Notes: a model not told the origin generated them from the sequence alone. DNA of 64,000 bases from Bacteroidales bacterium (GCA_024401335.1 JAKSLH010000003.1:62001-126000); one strand, 5' to 3'. Numbered from the stretch's first letter, positions 24,889 through 34,571 are shown. Made by a program: numbers and translations.

Positions 24889-26964
24889 TTATATCATTAC
24901 TGTTTCGTGTGGGTAGGTGTAGTACTGCTTTGGTGCCGGATCAATGAAACACATGGCAAATACCAAAATGCCAATACGACCGATGAACATCTCTATCAAT
25001 AATACTATGTGTGAGGCTGTCGATAGGTTGAGGGTGACATCAAGACTCATACCACCTGTAAACACTGCCGAACATGACTCAAATATAAGCCTTGTCATTC
25101 CGATCTGCGGGTCAAAGACCTTGAACAATATCGCACAGATTACCATTACAAATCCTGATATCGCTATTACAGCAAAAGCTCGCCTGATCGACTCTTCAGC
25201 TATCTGCCTGCCATACACTTCAATTGTCGTGCGACGTCGCAATACACTCTTTATATTGAGCATTGCAACAGCAAATGTTGTTACTTTTATACCACCACCT
25301 GTCGAGAGTGGCGCACATCCTATCCACATCAGTATCGTAAGCACCAATAGGGTGATCGGACCGGTATGGGTGAGGTCCACAAGGCAGAATCCTGCCGTTC
25401 TGGCACATACCGACATGAAGAATGAATCACTGACGCGCTCTGTGAAACTACTGTCTTGTTGGGTGTGATTTTGCTCTGAAAAGAAGAATACTATGGTGCC
25501 CAATACCACAAGCCCTAGATGTGTGAAGAATATGATGCGGTTGTTAGCATTGATAAGTCTCGACTTGTATGTTGTATTGTTTCTGATGTTGAATATACGG
25601 CAGAAAAAGAGCTTTATGTGGCACTTGCACCAGTCTATCGCTGCCGACTGCAGCGGGAAGCCTAATCCTCCAAGTATGACGGTCAGAGCTATGACTATAT
25701 GCAATGGTCGCAAATTCGCTACATACGGATTCATAAGGCCTCCCTCCAGATTCGTGAATCCTGCATTGCAGAATGCCGATATCGAGTGGAAGAGCGAATA
25801 GAACATGAGCGAATCGGCCGGCATGTCTGGAACTCTGTCTCGCATGAAGTCAAATATAAACCATGCACATATTACCTCTATGATTACAGTAACATACATG
25901 ATGCGTTTGAGTGTCTGGAATATGTCGGTCATGTTATCCGCACTCACTAGGTCTTTTATCACAAAACGATTCTGTAACGATGCTCTGCCTGTAAGGGAAA
26001 GAGCAAAGAAACAGGTGAATGTCATTACCCCAATACCACCTACCTGTATCAATATGAGCATTATCGTCTGACCAAATGGTGTCAGCGATGTTGATATGTC
26101 TATAATCGATAGTCCATTGACACATACTGCCGACGTGGAAGTGAACAATGCCTCAAAAAACGACATCTCTCCTACATGACTGTTTGGCATCAGCAACAAA
26201 CCACAGCCTATAAGTATGATTATTATGAAACTGCCGATGAATAGGGCAGTAGGACTGGTCTTTCGGCCCAGAATAGTGATTCCTAGTCGTGATATCTCGT
26301 TGATGGCTATTATCGTTACTACACCGCTTATGGCGTATTTATGCCACATTATATCATGCCAGTCACCAAAGATCTGACCATATTGCGGCATATACCAATA
26401 ATAGAGGCAGTTGCCTATGGCATAAAACACCTCTGCCAGTGGTACACGATTGCCGACAAAGAAATACTTGAATGTCTTTACTATCGACTTCCAGATGTTA
26501 CGAGGGGTTATGCGACGAACAAACTTTCTCCATAATATCGCAATCGCTAGCTTTATGCTCTTTCGCGCTACTTTACGAAACGGACGTGTATTGAGCCTCT
26601 TCGATGCTATGCGGATTGGGTCAAACGAACTGGCGTGTATGTATCCTATTAACTTGTAAACTTGGATAAATGCAAAAAGACCAATAAGATTGCGGTTGAC
26701 AATAAGCAGTCGGGTAGAGGTTGCAGGATCAACGTCAAAACCTATCTGCCAGATGATATTCACCAGACACCATACCGCAGCAACTATGGTCACTGTATCT
26801 ACAACAAGATTGACCGGCCTGCGGAACATCTCAAGAAACTTAGTAAAATAGAAGTGGATGTTATAGTATGTCCTCTTCGTAAATTCTATGATGCTCTTGA
26901 TTGCCGCTATTGGTCTCTCTCTAAGCGCCTCACTAAATCTTTTTGTTTTATCTAAAAGTTCCAA
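24889..26964 (-). CDS. trkH: Potassium transporter TrkH/KtrB-type with long N-terminal membrane extension
   Basis: About 691 residues from a TTG at 26964; an in-frame stop lies five codons further up, and the first ATG is residue 45 (position 26832). Residues from about 240 form the TrkH core of four pore repeats with selectivity-filter-like segments (STSAVCVNGLS, AFCNAGFTNLE, RTAGFCLVDL, SAVFTGGMS). The ~230 residues before it contain several further membrane segments with basic linkers (SIKLAIAILWRKFVRRITPR). It forms a K+ uptake channel with the adjacent TrkA. The true start is uncertain. Confidence 0.9.
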   Translation of the reverse strand: MELLDKTKRFSEALRERPIAAIKSIIEFTKRTYYNIHFYFTKFLEMFRRPVNLVVDTVTIVAAVWCLVNIIWQIGFDVDPATSTRLLIVNRNLIGLFAFIQVYKLIGYIHASSFDPIRIASKRLNTRPFRKVARKSIKLAIAILWRKFVRRITPRNIWKSIVKTFKYFFVGNRVPLAEVFYAIGNCLYYWYMPQYGQIFGDWHDIMWHKYAISGVVTIIAINEISRLGITILGRKTSPTALFIGSFIIIILIGCGLLLMPNSHVGEMSFFEALFTSTSAVCVNGLSIIDISTSLTPFGQTIMLILIQVGGIGVMTFTCFFALSLTGRASLQNRFVIKDLVSADNMTDIFQTLKRIMYVTVIIEVICAWFIFDFMRDRVPDMPADSLMFYSLFHSISAFCNAGFTNLEGGLMNPYVANLRPLHIVIALTVILGGLGFPLQSAAIDWCKCHIKLFFCRIFNIRNNTTYKSRLINANNRIIFFTHLGLVVLGTIVFFFSEQNHTQQDSSFTERVSDSFFMSVCARTAGFCLVDLTHTGPITLLVLTILMWIGCAPLSTGGGIKVTTFAVAMLNIKSVLRRRTTIEVYGRQIAEESIRRAFAVIAISGFVMVICAILFKVFDPQIGMTRLIFESCSAVFTGGMSLDVTLNLSTASHIVLLIEMFIGRIGILVFAMCFIDPAPKQYYTYPHETVMI

Positions 26965-26995
26965 CGGACTATTTGTTTGTTAACCTGCTTGAACG

Positions 26996-27451
26996 CTAAA
27001 AATGAATGAGATAATCCTGCACCTCAAGGAATGCCTTCTCTAATCGCAACATGTTGTCTATGAGGAAATGTATCATGTCTGGCCATTTCTCTTTGTCATA
27101 TATGTTGCCATCCATGCGCACATATATACGGGCACATGTGTCTCCGGCATTCTTGACATAGTTTCTGTCCCATACAAGCTCACCGCCGAAAGTGGCTTCG
27201 AAAAGCGACTTGCAGTTGTTCATCTTCTCCCAAAGATTCTCGAGTTTCTCTTCCTGTATTGGGTTTATCTCCATGGCTACCATCGCCATCTTTGTGTCAA
27301 CATCAAAACGCAAATCTAGCCCCTTTATGCCCGTTCGGTCGTTTATCCACTTTATCGGACGACCATTCTGACCTGGCAATCGACGTGTTTTACTCTCAAG
27401 TTTATGCCAGAAGGCATGTCGCATCTCTTGCGCCTCTTCTTTAGAATACAT
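26996..27451 (-). CDS. DUF4268 family protein
   Basis: 151 residues, soluble, with no signal peptide. The patterns WHKLESKTRRLPG, WINDRTGIKGLDLRFDVD and FGGELVWDR match DUF4268, which is often found alone or at the end of larger nuclease-like proteins in Bacteroidetes. Function is unknown. It is the first gene of the operon with trkH (31-bp gap), but no functional link to potassium transport is evident. Upstream, a TATATTCG -7-like element (minus strand, 27485-27492) has one mismatch. Confidence 0.75.
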   Translation of the reverse strand: MYSKEEAQEMRHAFWHKLESKTRRLPGQNGRPIKWINDRTGIKGLDLRFDVDTKMAMVAMEINPIQEEKLENLWEKMNNCKSLFEATFGGELVWDRNYVKNAGDTCARIYVRMDGNIYDKEKWPDMIHFLIDNMLRLEKAFLEVQDYLIHF

Positions 27452-27601
27452 TTTGTTATAAATATGTGAAACGAGTTATAATTGCGAATATAAAAAATAA
27501 AATTGAATTGAACCTGATTTTAAGATGGGAAATCTGATGCCTCAATTCAACTATTTACTATCATATTTATCGATTATAATTATAAAAAAATGTTCGATTA
27601 G

Positions 27602-27632
27602 TTTGATAATGTGTATGAAAGTGTTATTTTTG
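27602..27632 (+). promoter_or_regulatory. Promoter of the AraC-regulator gene
   Basis: Textbook Bacteroidetes promoter: -33 TTTG (27602-27605), 19-bp spacer, -7 TATTTTTG (27625-27632). The ATG is 18 bp downstream. Confidence 0.8.
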
Positions 27633-27650
27633 TAGGAAAGTAAATAGAAT

Positions 27651-28565
27651 ATGGACAACATAACTAACTCTCCAGGAACATTTAGATTCGCCGAGATATC
27701 TCGTAACAGCATGGATATCTTTGAATTAGGTAAACTTGTTAACAGATTGGATCGTTGCGGATTATTTATTTGTCGTCAAGGTTCCATAACTTTAGCTATC
27801 GATCAGAAGGAATACGTATTGGTTAGAGGTGGCGTATTTATTTATATGCCATCAGCTATGCTTCGTCCTGTTCAGATGAGCGAAGATGCCGAGGGATTGA
27901 TGGTTTCTGTTGACATAGACTATATTATTCAGGCTGTTAACAAGGTCTCAAATATTGAAAATGTCCTCTATCTGAGGGATTATCCATATACAATGCTTGC
28001 TGAGGAACAGTTCCAGCAGTCGTTGGCGTTGCTTCAAATGATATGGAAGAAATCTGACGAAATCAAGGAGAACAAATATACTGGCATTAAATATACATTA
28101 GCTACCGAGATTGTGAAGTCAATGGGCCAGGTGGCCTTCTTCGAGATTCTCAATGCATATTTCGATAAGCGTCCTTCTGGCTTTGAAGGTGAGCTCCAGA
28201 TTATGGCTGAACACTCTAAGCGTGATATGATCTTCTTCAAGTTCCTTGTTTCACTCTACAAGAATTACACTTCTGAGCGTGATGTTGCTTTCTATGCCGA
28301 AGAACAGAACTTGTCATCAAGATATTTCTCTTCTATCATCAAGGAGAAGTCTGGTCATAGCGCATTACAATGGATTGTGAATGTCGTAATCGGTAATATC
28401 AAGCAGGCTCTTGAGGGGTCCGACCTCTCTATCAAGGAGATTGCAATGAACCTTAATTTCCCTACACAGAGCTTCTTTGGCAAGTATTTCAAGCAGTATG
28501 TTGGCGTCTCTCCTAAAGAATACCGTGAGAGAATGCGCGGCACAAGCAAAAAAGACAAGAAATAG
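27651..28565 (+). CDS. AraC-family transcriptional regulator
   Basis: 304 residues. The N-terminal cupin-like sensor domain (about 20-150, e.g. LFICRQGSITLAID and VLVRGGVFIYMP) is followed by a C-terminal double HTH: EERDV-type first helix with FYAEEQNLSSRYFSSIIKEK, then SIKEIAMNLNFPTQSFFGKY and the signature GVSPKEYRE. It probably responds to a small ligand and controls nearby or distant metabolic genes. The MBL-fold gene follows after 8 bp and is likely co-transcribed. Confidence 0.9.
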   Translation: MDNITNSPGTFRFAEISRNSMDIFELGKLVNRLDRCGLFICRQGSITLAIDQKEYVLVRGGVFIYMPSAMLRPVQMSEDAEGLMVSVDIDYIIQAVNKVSNIENVLYLRDYPYTMLAEEQFQQSLALLQMIWKKSDEIKENKYTGIKYTLATEIVKSMGQVAFFEILNAYFDKRPSGFEGELQIMAEHSKRDMIFFKFLVSLYKNYTSERDVAFYAEEQNLSSRYFSSIIKEKSGHSALQWIVNVVIGNIKQALEGSDLSIKEIAMNLNFPTQSFFGKYFKQYVGVSPKEYRERMRGTSKKDKK

Positions 28566-28573
28566 TTGTTGAT

Positions 28574-29383
28574 ATGGAAAAGGTGACGATGCTAGGTACC
28601 GGAGCAGCAATGGTAACTACTTGTTACAACACTTGCTTCACTCTTAGCGATGACGATGGCGAACATTTTCTCGTCGATGGAGGTGGCGGAAATGGTATAA
28701 TAGCACAACTGAAAAAGGCTGAAATTTCTATCTCTCAGATTCATAACGCCTTCATATCTCATAATCATACCGACCATATTCTTGGTATGGTATGGGTCAT
28801 TAGATACATCTGTCAAGAGGTCAACAAAGGACGATACGAGGGAAATCTGACTATTTATGGCCATAAGAAGTCGGTTGACGCTCTGCGCACTATTAGCGGA
28901 CTCGTATTGCAACCAAAACAGCAGAAGCTGATAGATGAGAGGATTTGCTTCCACGAAATCGAACACGACACCCAATTGACTATCGGCGACAGAGCCTTCC
29001 ATTTCTTCAATATCTGGAGTAAAAAGGAACTTCAACATGGCTTTACCGTAACATTGCACGATGGCCGTAGACTGGCTTTCCTGGGCGATGAGCCTTACAA
29101 CGTCAACAATGAAGATATTATCAAGGGTTCTGACATAATTATGCAAGAGGCTTATTGCCTGCACTCTGAGGTAGATAAGTATAATCCTTATCCCAAGAGT
29201 CATGGCACTGTGATGGACTCATGTAAGAACGCTCAGGCTCTTGGAGCTTCGACTACTATCTTGTTCCATACCGAAGGCCGTACTCCTATGACCGACAGGA
29301 AACGACTATACACAAGTGAAGGTCAGGCCTATTTCAACGGTCGTCTTTTGGTTCCTGACGACCTCGAGGTAATTGAATTATAA
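28574..29383 (+). CDS. MBL-fold hydrolase, ribonuclease Z-like
   Basis: 269 residues with a metallo-beta-lactamase fold starting at VTMLGTGAAMVTTCYNTCF and metal ligands in SHNHTDH, FLGDEP and a late FHTEGR/SHGT region. The closest general relatives are RNase Z/AtsA-like hydrolases. It lacks the long exosite arm expected in true tRNA 3' processing enzymes, so a small-molecule hydrolase is likelier. It is 8 bp after the AraC regulator and 21 bp before the pseudouridine synthase. Confidence 0.8.
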   Translation: MEKVTMLGTGAAMVTTCYNTCFTLSDDDGEHFLVDGGGGNGIIAQLKKAEISISQIHNAFISHNHTDHILGMVWVIRYICQEVNKGRYEGNLTIYGHKKSVDALRTISGLVLQPKQQKLIDERICFHEIEHDTQLTIGDRAFHFFNIWSKKELQHGFTVTLHDGRRLAFLGDEPYNVNNEDIIKGSDIIMQEAYCLHSEVDKYNPYPKSHGTVMDSCKNAQALGASTTILFHTEGRTPMTDRKRLYTSEGQAYFNGRLLVPDDLEVIEL

Positions 29384-29404
29384 GATTATAATATAGAATA
29401 AGTT

Positions 29405-31012
29405 ATGCTGCATAAATTCATGCATAACATAAACGAATGTGAATTGCCCAAGCAGTTCACATTTCCTTTTTGTTACGAGCCTCATCCCTTGATTGTCGAG
29501 GCGGCTCATGAAGTGTCCTCTTTATACAGCAAACAACTTCATACGCTCGGAGAGGGCAAAATGATGGGGGTGTTGCTTGTTCGCGACACTCAGCAGAACA
29601 TTGGCTATGTCGCTGCTTATTCGGGCGAGTTCGCTGACAATAACAACTTCTTTGTTCCTCCAATCGTCGATTATCTGATACCTGACGGATATTTCAAGAC
29701 TCACGAAGCTGAAATATCTCAACTTAACGCTGCTATTTACAATATCGAGAACTCTAGCTTGATGTCTGAACTGAAAGATGATATATCCAGTCTTAAGGCT
29801 CAGAAAGACAAGTCACTAGCTGAGGCTAAGGCTCAATACAAGCTCAATAAGGCTCTTAGAGATGAGCTTCGTTCTAAAGGTTCTCTTACACCTGACGATG
29901 AACAGAGGATGATTCGCGAAAGTCAGCACGAAAAGGCTGAGATTCATAGGCTGGATATGAAATTGAAGGGAGAGATTGGCCTTCTCGAACAGCGATTATC
30001 CGATATGAATACTCAGGTGGAGACGATGAAGGAAGAACGACGTGTCAAGTCCGATAGCCTCCAGCGCTGGCTGTTCCAGCAATATGTCCTTCTCAACGCT
30101 CGTGGCGAACAACGTAGGGTCGATGTTATATTTAGCGACAGGGGACTGAACATGCCTCCATCTGGTGCTGGCGACTGCTGCGCTCCTCGTTTGCTCCAAT
30201 ATGCTTACCAACATTGTCTGCAACCTCTTGCTATGGGTGAGTTTTGGGTTGGTCCCGACTCAAAAGGGTCTTTACGTTGCGAGGGCAATTTCTATCCTTC
30301 CTGCCAGAAAAGATGTGTCCCTATATTGAGTTTTATGCTTCAGGGACTTGATGTCGAAGAGAATCCTTTGAAACGTGCTGTCATTTCTGATCTGCCTGTC
30401 GTTTATGAAGATAAATGGATCGTGGTGGTCAATAAGCCTGGCGGATTACAAAGTGTCCCGGGACTGACAACTACCGATTCCGTGGCGACACGTCTTAGCG
30501 CAAGATATGCCTCAAACGATATCACACCAGCACACAGACTCGATCAGTTTACTTCTGGCTTGCTGATAGTTGCCAAAAATAGAGATGTACTGGCTTTGTT
30601 GCATCGCCAGTTTGAAAATAGGGAGGTGAAGAAACGATATGTAGCACTGCTTGAACACTATCCCTCCAGTAAAGCCGGCGTCATCGACCTGCCTATAGGA
30701 TATGACCTTGATGACTCACGAAGAAGGACTGTTGACAAGGCTGGCGGGAGACCGGCTGTGACACATTTTTCAATCATCGGCGAGATGAACGAACACCCTC
30801 TGGTGGAATATCTGCCCGAAACAGGACGTACACATCAGCTTCGCATCCATTCTGCTCACCCAGAAGGTCTTGCTACGCCTATTGTGGGTGATAGCCTGTA
30901 TGGCAAGAAGGGCGATAAGATGTATCTGTGTTCTTGCGGGATAAAGCTGAAGCATCCTGTTACATCCGAATTGCTCGACATTGAAATTCCTAAAGATGAT
31001 TGGTTCAGATGA
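29405..31012 (+). CDS. RluA-family pseudouridine synthase with coiled-coil N-terminal extension
   Basis: 535 residues. The C-terminal ~220 (from VVYEDKWIVVVNKPGGLQSV) form the RluA catalytic domain with HRLDQFTSGLL (catalytic D near 378), YVALLEH and the TGRTHQLRIH motif. The first ~320 residues are an extension with a long charged coiled coil (about 95-215) and a cysteine-containing segment (SGAGDCCAPRLLQ, NFYPSCQKRC). The architecture matches a Bacteroidetes/proteobacterial subgroup of RluA-like enzymes about 550 residues long. It isomerises uridine in rRNA or tRNA; the target is not readable. Confidence 0.87.
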   Translation: MLHKFMHNINECELPKQFTFPFCYEPHPLIVEAAHEVSSLYSKQLHTLGEGKMMGVLLVRDTQQNIGYVAAYSGEFADNNNFFVPPIVDYLIPDGYFKTHEAEISQLNAAIYNIENSSLMSELKDDISSLKAQKDKSLAEAKAQYKLNKALRDELRSKGSLTPDDEQRMIRESQHEKAEIHRLDMKLKGEIGLLEQRLSDMNTQVETMKEERRVKSDSLQRWLFQQYVLLNARGEQRRVDVIFSDRGLNMPPSGAGDCCAPRLLQYAYQHCLQPLAMGEFWVGPDSKGSLRCEGNFYPSCQKRCVPILSFMLQGLDVEENPLKRAVISDLPVVYEDKWIVVVNKPGGLQSVPGLTTTDSVATRLSARYASNDITPAHRLDQFTSGLLIVAKNRDVLALLHRQFENREVKKRYVALLEHYPSSKAGVIDLPIGYDLDDSRRRTVDKAGGRPAVTHFSIIGEMNEHPLVEYLPETGRTHQLRIHSAHPEGLATPIVGDSLYGKKGDKMYLCSCGIKLKHPVTSELLDIEIPKDDWFR

Positions 31013-31061
31013 TTTGCCTGCTTTTTTTCGGTAATTGTATGCTGATAGTATGAGCGCAGTC

Positions 31062-31091
31062 TTTGTTTATTTAAAATGTTTTATAACTTTG
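31062..31091 (+). promoter_or_regulatory. Promoter of the rhodanese-MBL lipoprotein gene
   Basis: -33 TTTG (31062-31065), 18-bp spacer, perfect -7 TAACTTTG (31084-31091). The start codon is 31 bp downstream. Confidence 0.72.
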
Positions 31092-31122
31092 TTATCTAGA
31101 TTATTAATTAATTCTTAAGTCT

Positions 31123-32187
31123 ATGAAATATATTGCAACTGGTCTTGTTGGCATTTTATTCAGCCTTTCTGGTTGTGTTGCTCAAAACAACAATTCTACA
31201 TTTAATAGCTATCCCGCTGATGAATTCGAAAACCATATCCTTGATGCTGGCATGGTTCGCCTTGATGTCAGAACTTATGATGAATATATAAGTGGACATA
31301 TCACCGATGCAATAAATATCGATGTGAATAAGTCTGACTTTGAAGATAGAGCCTTGTCAACATTACCTAAGACTAAGACTATAGCAGTGTACTGCCGTAG
31401 CGGCAACCGAAGCAAGAAAGCTGCTAATATCCTCCTGAAAAATGGATTCAAGGTGATCGAACTCGATAAGGGTATCACTTCATGGACAGCTGCTGGTAAG
31501 CAGGTGACTACTGAAGAGGTTGACATGTTCAGTACATTACATCAGATGCCTATATTCGCCTATTGCATCAAACATGGTAGCGTTAAGCTTAGGGTAGGGG
31601 ATGCGTGGATATATGTTGATCCTGTTGCAAATGCTATTCCTCCAGTAACCGATTTCACTACTATGCCTAAGGCTGATATAATCCTGATTACTCATGAACA
31701 CATGGATCATCTCGACTCATTAGCTATCAATCAGCTTACTAAAGAGGGTACTCAGCTGATTCTTAACCCTCGAAGCAGCGAGATATTGGGTAACAAGGGT
31801 GTTGTCATGAAAAATGGCGATAATATGAACGTTGCCGGCACTTGGGGCCTTGAGGCTGTTCCTGCATACAACAACTCTGAAGATAAACAGCAGTTCCATC
31901 CTAAAGGACGCGACAATGGCTATATCCTTACAATAGATGGCTTCCGTATCTACATCGCTGGCGATACTGAAGACATTGATGAGATGAAGGATATCAAGGA
32001 TATTGATGTCGCTTTCTTGCCATGTAATCTGCCTTTCACTATGACACCTGAACAGCTGGCTAATGCTGCAAATATCATTAAGCCAAAGGTGCTTTTCCCT
32101 TACCATTACGGACAGACTGACATAAGCCAGGTCGTAAAATTACTTGAGGGCTCTTCTATTGATGTGAGAATAAGACAATATCAGTAG
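31123..32187 (+). CDS. Lipoprotein fusing a rhodanese domain to a UlaG-like MBL hydrolase
   Basis: 354 residues. The lipoprotein signal (FSLSGC, Cys18) anchors it in the envelope. Residues about 30-125 are a rhodanese domain with active-site loop YCRSGNRSKKA (Cys90), which carries sulfane sulfur. Residues about 135-354 are an MBL-fold hydrolase with THEHMDH, AGDTEDI and late FPYHYG histidine. Rhodanese-MBL combinations are known in persulfide metabolism (ETHE1-type), but there the MBL comes first and is a dioxygenase; here the order is reversed and the MBL is UlaG-like. Substrate unknown. Confidence 0.85.
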   Translation: MKYIATGLVGILFSLSGCVAQNNNSTFNSYPADEFENHILDAGMVRLDVRTYDEYISGHITDAINIDVNKSDFEDRALSTLPKTKTIAVYCRSGNRSKKAANILLKNGFKVIELDKGITSWTAAGKQVTTEEVDMFSTLHQMPIFAYCIKHGSVKLRVGDAWIYVDPVANAIPPVTDFTTMPKADIILITHEHMDHLDSLAINQLTKEGTQLILNPRSSEILGNKGVVMKNGDNMNVAGTWGLEAVPAYNNSEDKQQFHPKGRDNGYILTIDGFRIYIAGDTEDIDEMKDIKDIDVAFLPCNLPFTMTPEQLANAANIIKPKVLFPYHYGQTDISQVVKLLEGSSIDVRIRQYQ

Positions 32188-32223
32188 AATTGGTTGACTT
32201 TAATTACACAAACAAATAATCCC

Positions 32224-33012
32224 ATGAAAAAGTTTGTCGTCTATTCAGCTATGTTAGCAGGTTGTGTCGCTGCTAGTGCACAGTATAATGTGCAACTTCA
32301 TTATGATCTCGGACATAATTTGTATAGTGATGCAGAGGCTCAACGTCAAGCGGTTACTGCTACGTTTGAATTCCTTAAGCCCGACCGTCTCGGCTCTACA
32401 TTTATGTTTATCGACCTTGACTTTCATGGCAATGACACAAATAACAATGGCGCAATGGGCGCTTATTGCGATTTGAGTCGCGATTTTACAGTGAAACACG
32501 TCAATGAAGCCAATAATATCACGGCTCATTTTCAATATACTGGTGGACTTAACACTACCGCAGGTTCATATCAGCAGGCTATGATGATTGGTCCTGCATG
32601 GCAATGGCATAGCATGGATTTTAGCCGTATGTTTATCCTCCAGGTTTCATATAAGCAGTATTTCAAACATCTTCAAAACGAGGCCCATCCTAGCTTTCAG
32701 GTGGCTACAATATGGAACATCAACTTCGCTCAGGGACTGTTTACTTTTAATGGCCTCGCTGAGACATGGTATGGCTACAGCCCTGATTTCGTGTCGATAC
32801 CTGGTGCTCCCGATCCTGTCTTGATTCCAAAGAAGAAGGTCGCTTTCCTTGCTGAACCTCAATTCTGGATCAATGTGATTGGCAGAGAACGTCCTAATGA
32901 CAGATTGAGCGTTGGTACCGAATGGGAGATAAGCAACAATTTCATCTATCCATCTCAGGGAACAAGGAGCTTCTTTATTAATCCTACACTTGCATTGAAA
33001 TATACTTTCTAA
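32224..33012 (+). CDS. DUF5020 family outer-membrane beta-barrel-like protein
   Basis: 262 residues from the ATG at 32224, chosen for its signal peptide (MKKFVVYSAMLAGCVAASAQ). The rest alternates aromatic and polar residues in strands (VQLHYDLGHNLY, LGSTFMFIDLDFHG, FSRMFILQVSYKQYF) and ends with an aromatic LALKYTF, as expected for a small outer-membrane barrel. The pattern fits DUF5020, related to Tsx-like nucleoside channels. No partner suggests a substrate; the gene is 36 bp after the rhodanese-MBL lipoprotein and probably co-transcribed. Confidence 0.78.
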   Translation: MKKFVVYSAMLAGCVAASAQYNVQLHYDLGHNLYSDAEAQRQAVTATFEFLKPDRLGSTFMFIDLDFHGNDTNNNGAMGAYCDLSRDFTVKHVNEANNITAHFQYTGGLNTTAGSYQQAMMIGPAWQWHSMDFSRMFILQVSYKQYFKHLQNEAHPSFQVATIWNINFAQGLFTFNGLAETWYGYSPDFVSIPGAPDPVLIPKKKVAFLAEPQFWINVIGRERPNDRLSVGTEWEISNNFIYPSQGTRSFFINPTLALKYTF

Positions 33013-33077
33013 GTGTAGCATCTTCAGTCTTTTAAGTATGAGCATTTAATTACAATCTATATTAATTTCTTTCAATT

Positions 33078-34553
33078 ATGAAGAGACTACTTTTATTTCT
33101 TCCTGTTCTGGCTCTTGCATCTTGCGTGAGCGGACCAAAACAGCTCGACAATCCTGTGCTGACTATCGAAGGCGGTCAGATTCAAGGTGTTTTCGCCGAT
33201 GATCACCAGGATGTCTATGTTTATCGTGGAATCCCTTATGCTGCTCCTCCTATTGGCGACTTGCGCTGGAAAGAACCTCAGCCTGTTGTCGCATGGGAAG
33301 GCGTTAAAATAGCCGATAAGTTCGGTCACCCTGGCTATCAGTCTGTTCATTATCCTGGTGGTTATGCCACTGAATGGGGCTATGGCGACGAAGCACCACA
33401 AAGCGAAGATTGTCTCTATCTTAATGTGTGGACAAAAGCTCCTGGCAACGTTGATAAGAAGCTGCCTGTGGCTCTCTGGATTCATGGCGGCGGATACCGT
33501 GAAGGGTGGGGCTCTGAACCTGAATTCGACGGCCAGGAATGGGCTAACAAGGATGTAGTTCTCGTGTCTATCAACTATCGTCTTGGAATATTCGGCTTCC
33601 TCACTCATCCCGCTCTCGATGCAGAAAGTCCTCATGGCGTGTCGGGTAACTATGGTATACTCGACCAGATTGAGGCTCTTAAGTGGATACGTAAGAATAT
33701 CGCTCAGTTTGGTGGCGACCCTGACAATGTGACAATATTCGGACAGAGCGCTGGCGCTGGTAGCGTAAAGACGGTTTGCGAATCCCCTCTCGCTCGTGGC
33801 TATTTCCAGAAAGCTGTGATTATGAGTGGCGGCGGTATAACTATTCCCGACCCTAACAAGCCTGCTCCTGAATTGCCTCGTAACTCTATTTTCCGTAAGA
33901 TGACTATGGCTGAGGCTGAAGCTGAATCTAAGGCTGTACTCGACTGGGCTGGACTTACCGACCTTGATAAGATGCGCAAGGCTAGCACTGAAACTATGTA
34001 CGCGCTTAATACTATCCATAACATGGCTACTGGCAAAATGGGTATCGTTACTATGATGCCTATGGTTGATGGCTACGTTAGCCTTAAGTCTTTCGATGAT
34101 GCTGTTCTCGACGGCTCTATTGCTGATGTGCCATATATGATTGGATACACTCTCAACGACCTCGGTAACATGGGTGGCGGCATCGCTGACTTCTGCCGCG
34201 TTCGCTCTGAAAAGGGCGCACAGGCTTGGGCTTACCAGTTCGCTCGCCCTCTGCCTGACGATGGCTCTCATCCTGAAGTTACAGCTCGTCTGAAGGGTGC
34301 GTTCCACTCTTCTGACCTCTGGTATGTATTCAAGTCACTTAAGCATTGCTGGCGTCCTTGGACTAAGGGCGACTGGGATCTGTCTGAGAAGATGCTTACT
34401 GCTTGGACTAACTTCGTTAAATTCAGCAATCCTAACGGCGAAACAGACGGCGCCTGGACTACTTGCACCGCTGAAAAGCCTGACTTCATGCTCTTCAAGC
34501 TTGATGAGAATGAGACTGAGGCTTCTGAGATGGGACAGCCTCTGGTTCCATAA
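33078..34553 (+). CDS. Type B carboxylesterase lipoprotein
   Basis: 491 residues with lipobox ALASC (Cys16). The carboxylesterase/cholinesterase fold has YRGIPYAAPPIGDLRW, SEDCLYLNVW (disulfide cysteine region), oxyanion loop WIHGGGY and nucleophile motif FGQSAGAGS (Ser near 225), with a late histidine in FHSSDLWYVF as the likely triad base. It hydrolyses carboxylic esters at the cell envelope. Relatives in polysaccharide loci act on acetyl or feruloyl groups, but the substrate is not determined here. A hairpin follows the stop. Confidence 0.88.
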   Translation: MKRLLLFLPVLALASCVSGPKQLDNPVLTIEGGQIQGVFADDHQDVYVYRGIPYAAPPIGDLRWKEPQPVVAWEGVKIADKFGHPGYQSVHYPGGYATEWGYGDEAPQSEDCLYLNVWTKAPGNVDKKLPVALWIHGGGYREGWGSEPEFDGQEWANKDVVLVSINYRLGIFGFLTHPALDAESPHGVSGNYGILDQIEALKWIRKNIAQFGGDPDNVTIFGQSAGAGSVKTVCESPLARGYFQKAVIMSGGGITIPDPNKPAPELPRNSIFRKMTMAEAEAESKAVLDWAGLTDLDKMRKASTETMYALNTIHNMATGKMGIVTMMPMVDGYVSLKSFDDAVLDGSIADVPYMIGYTLNDLGNMGGGIADFCRVRSEKGAQAWAYQFARPLPDDGSHPEVTARLKGAFHSSDLWYVFKSLKHCWRPWTKGDWDLSEKMLTAWTNFVKFSNPNGETDGAWTTCTAEKPDFMLFKLDENETEASEMGQPLVP

Positions 34554-34571
34554 GCAATATCATACGATCTC

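Noticed and set aside
33093-34307. 404-codon open frame antisense to the carboxylesterase
   Set aside because: The sense strand encodes a complete esterase with all motifs; the antisense product resembles nothing and is a shadow of biased codon use.
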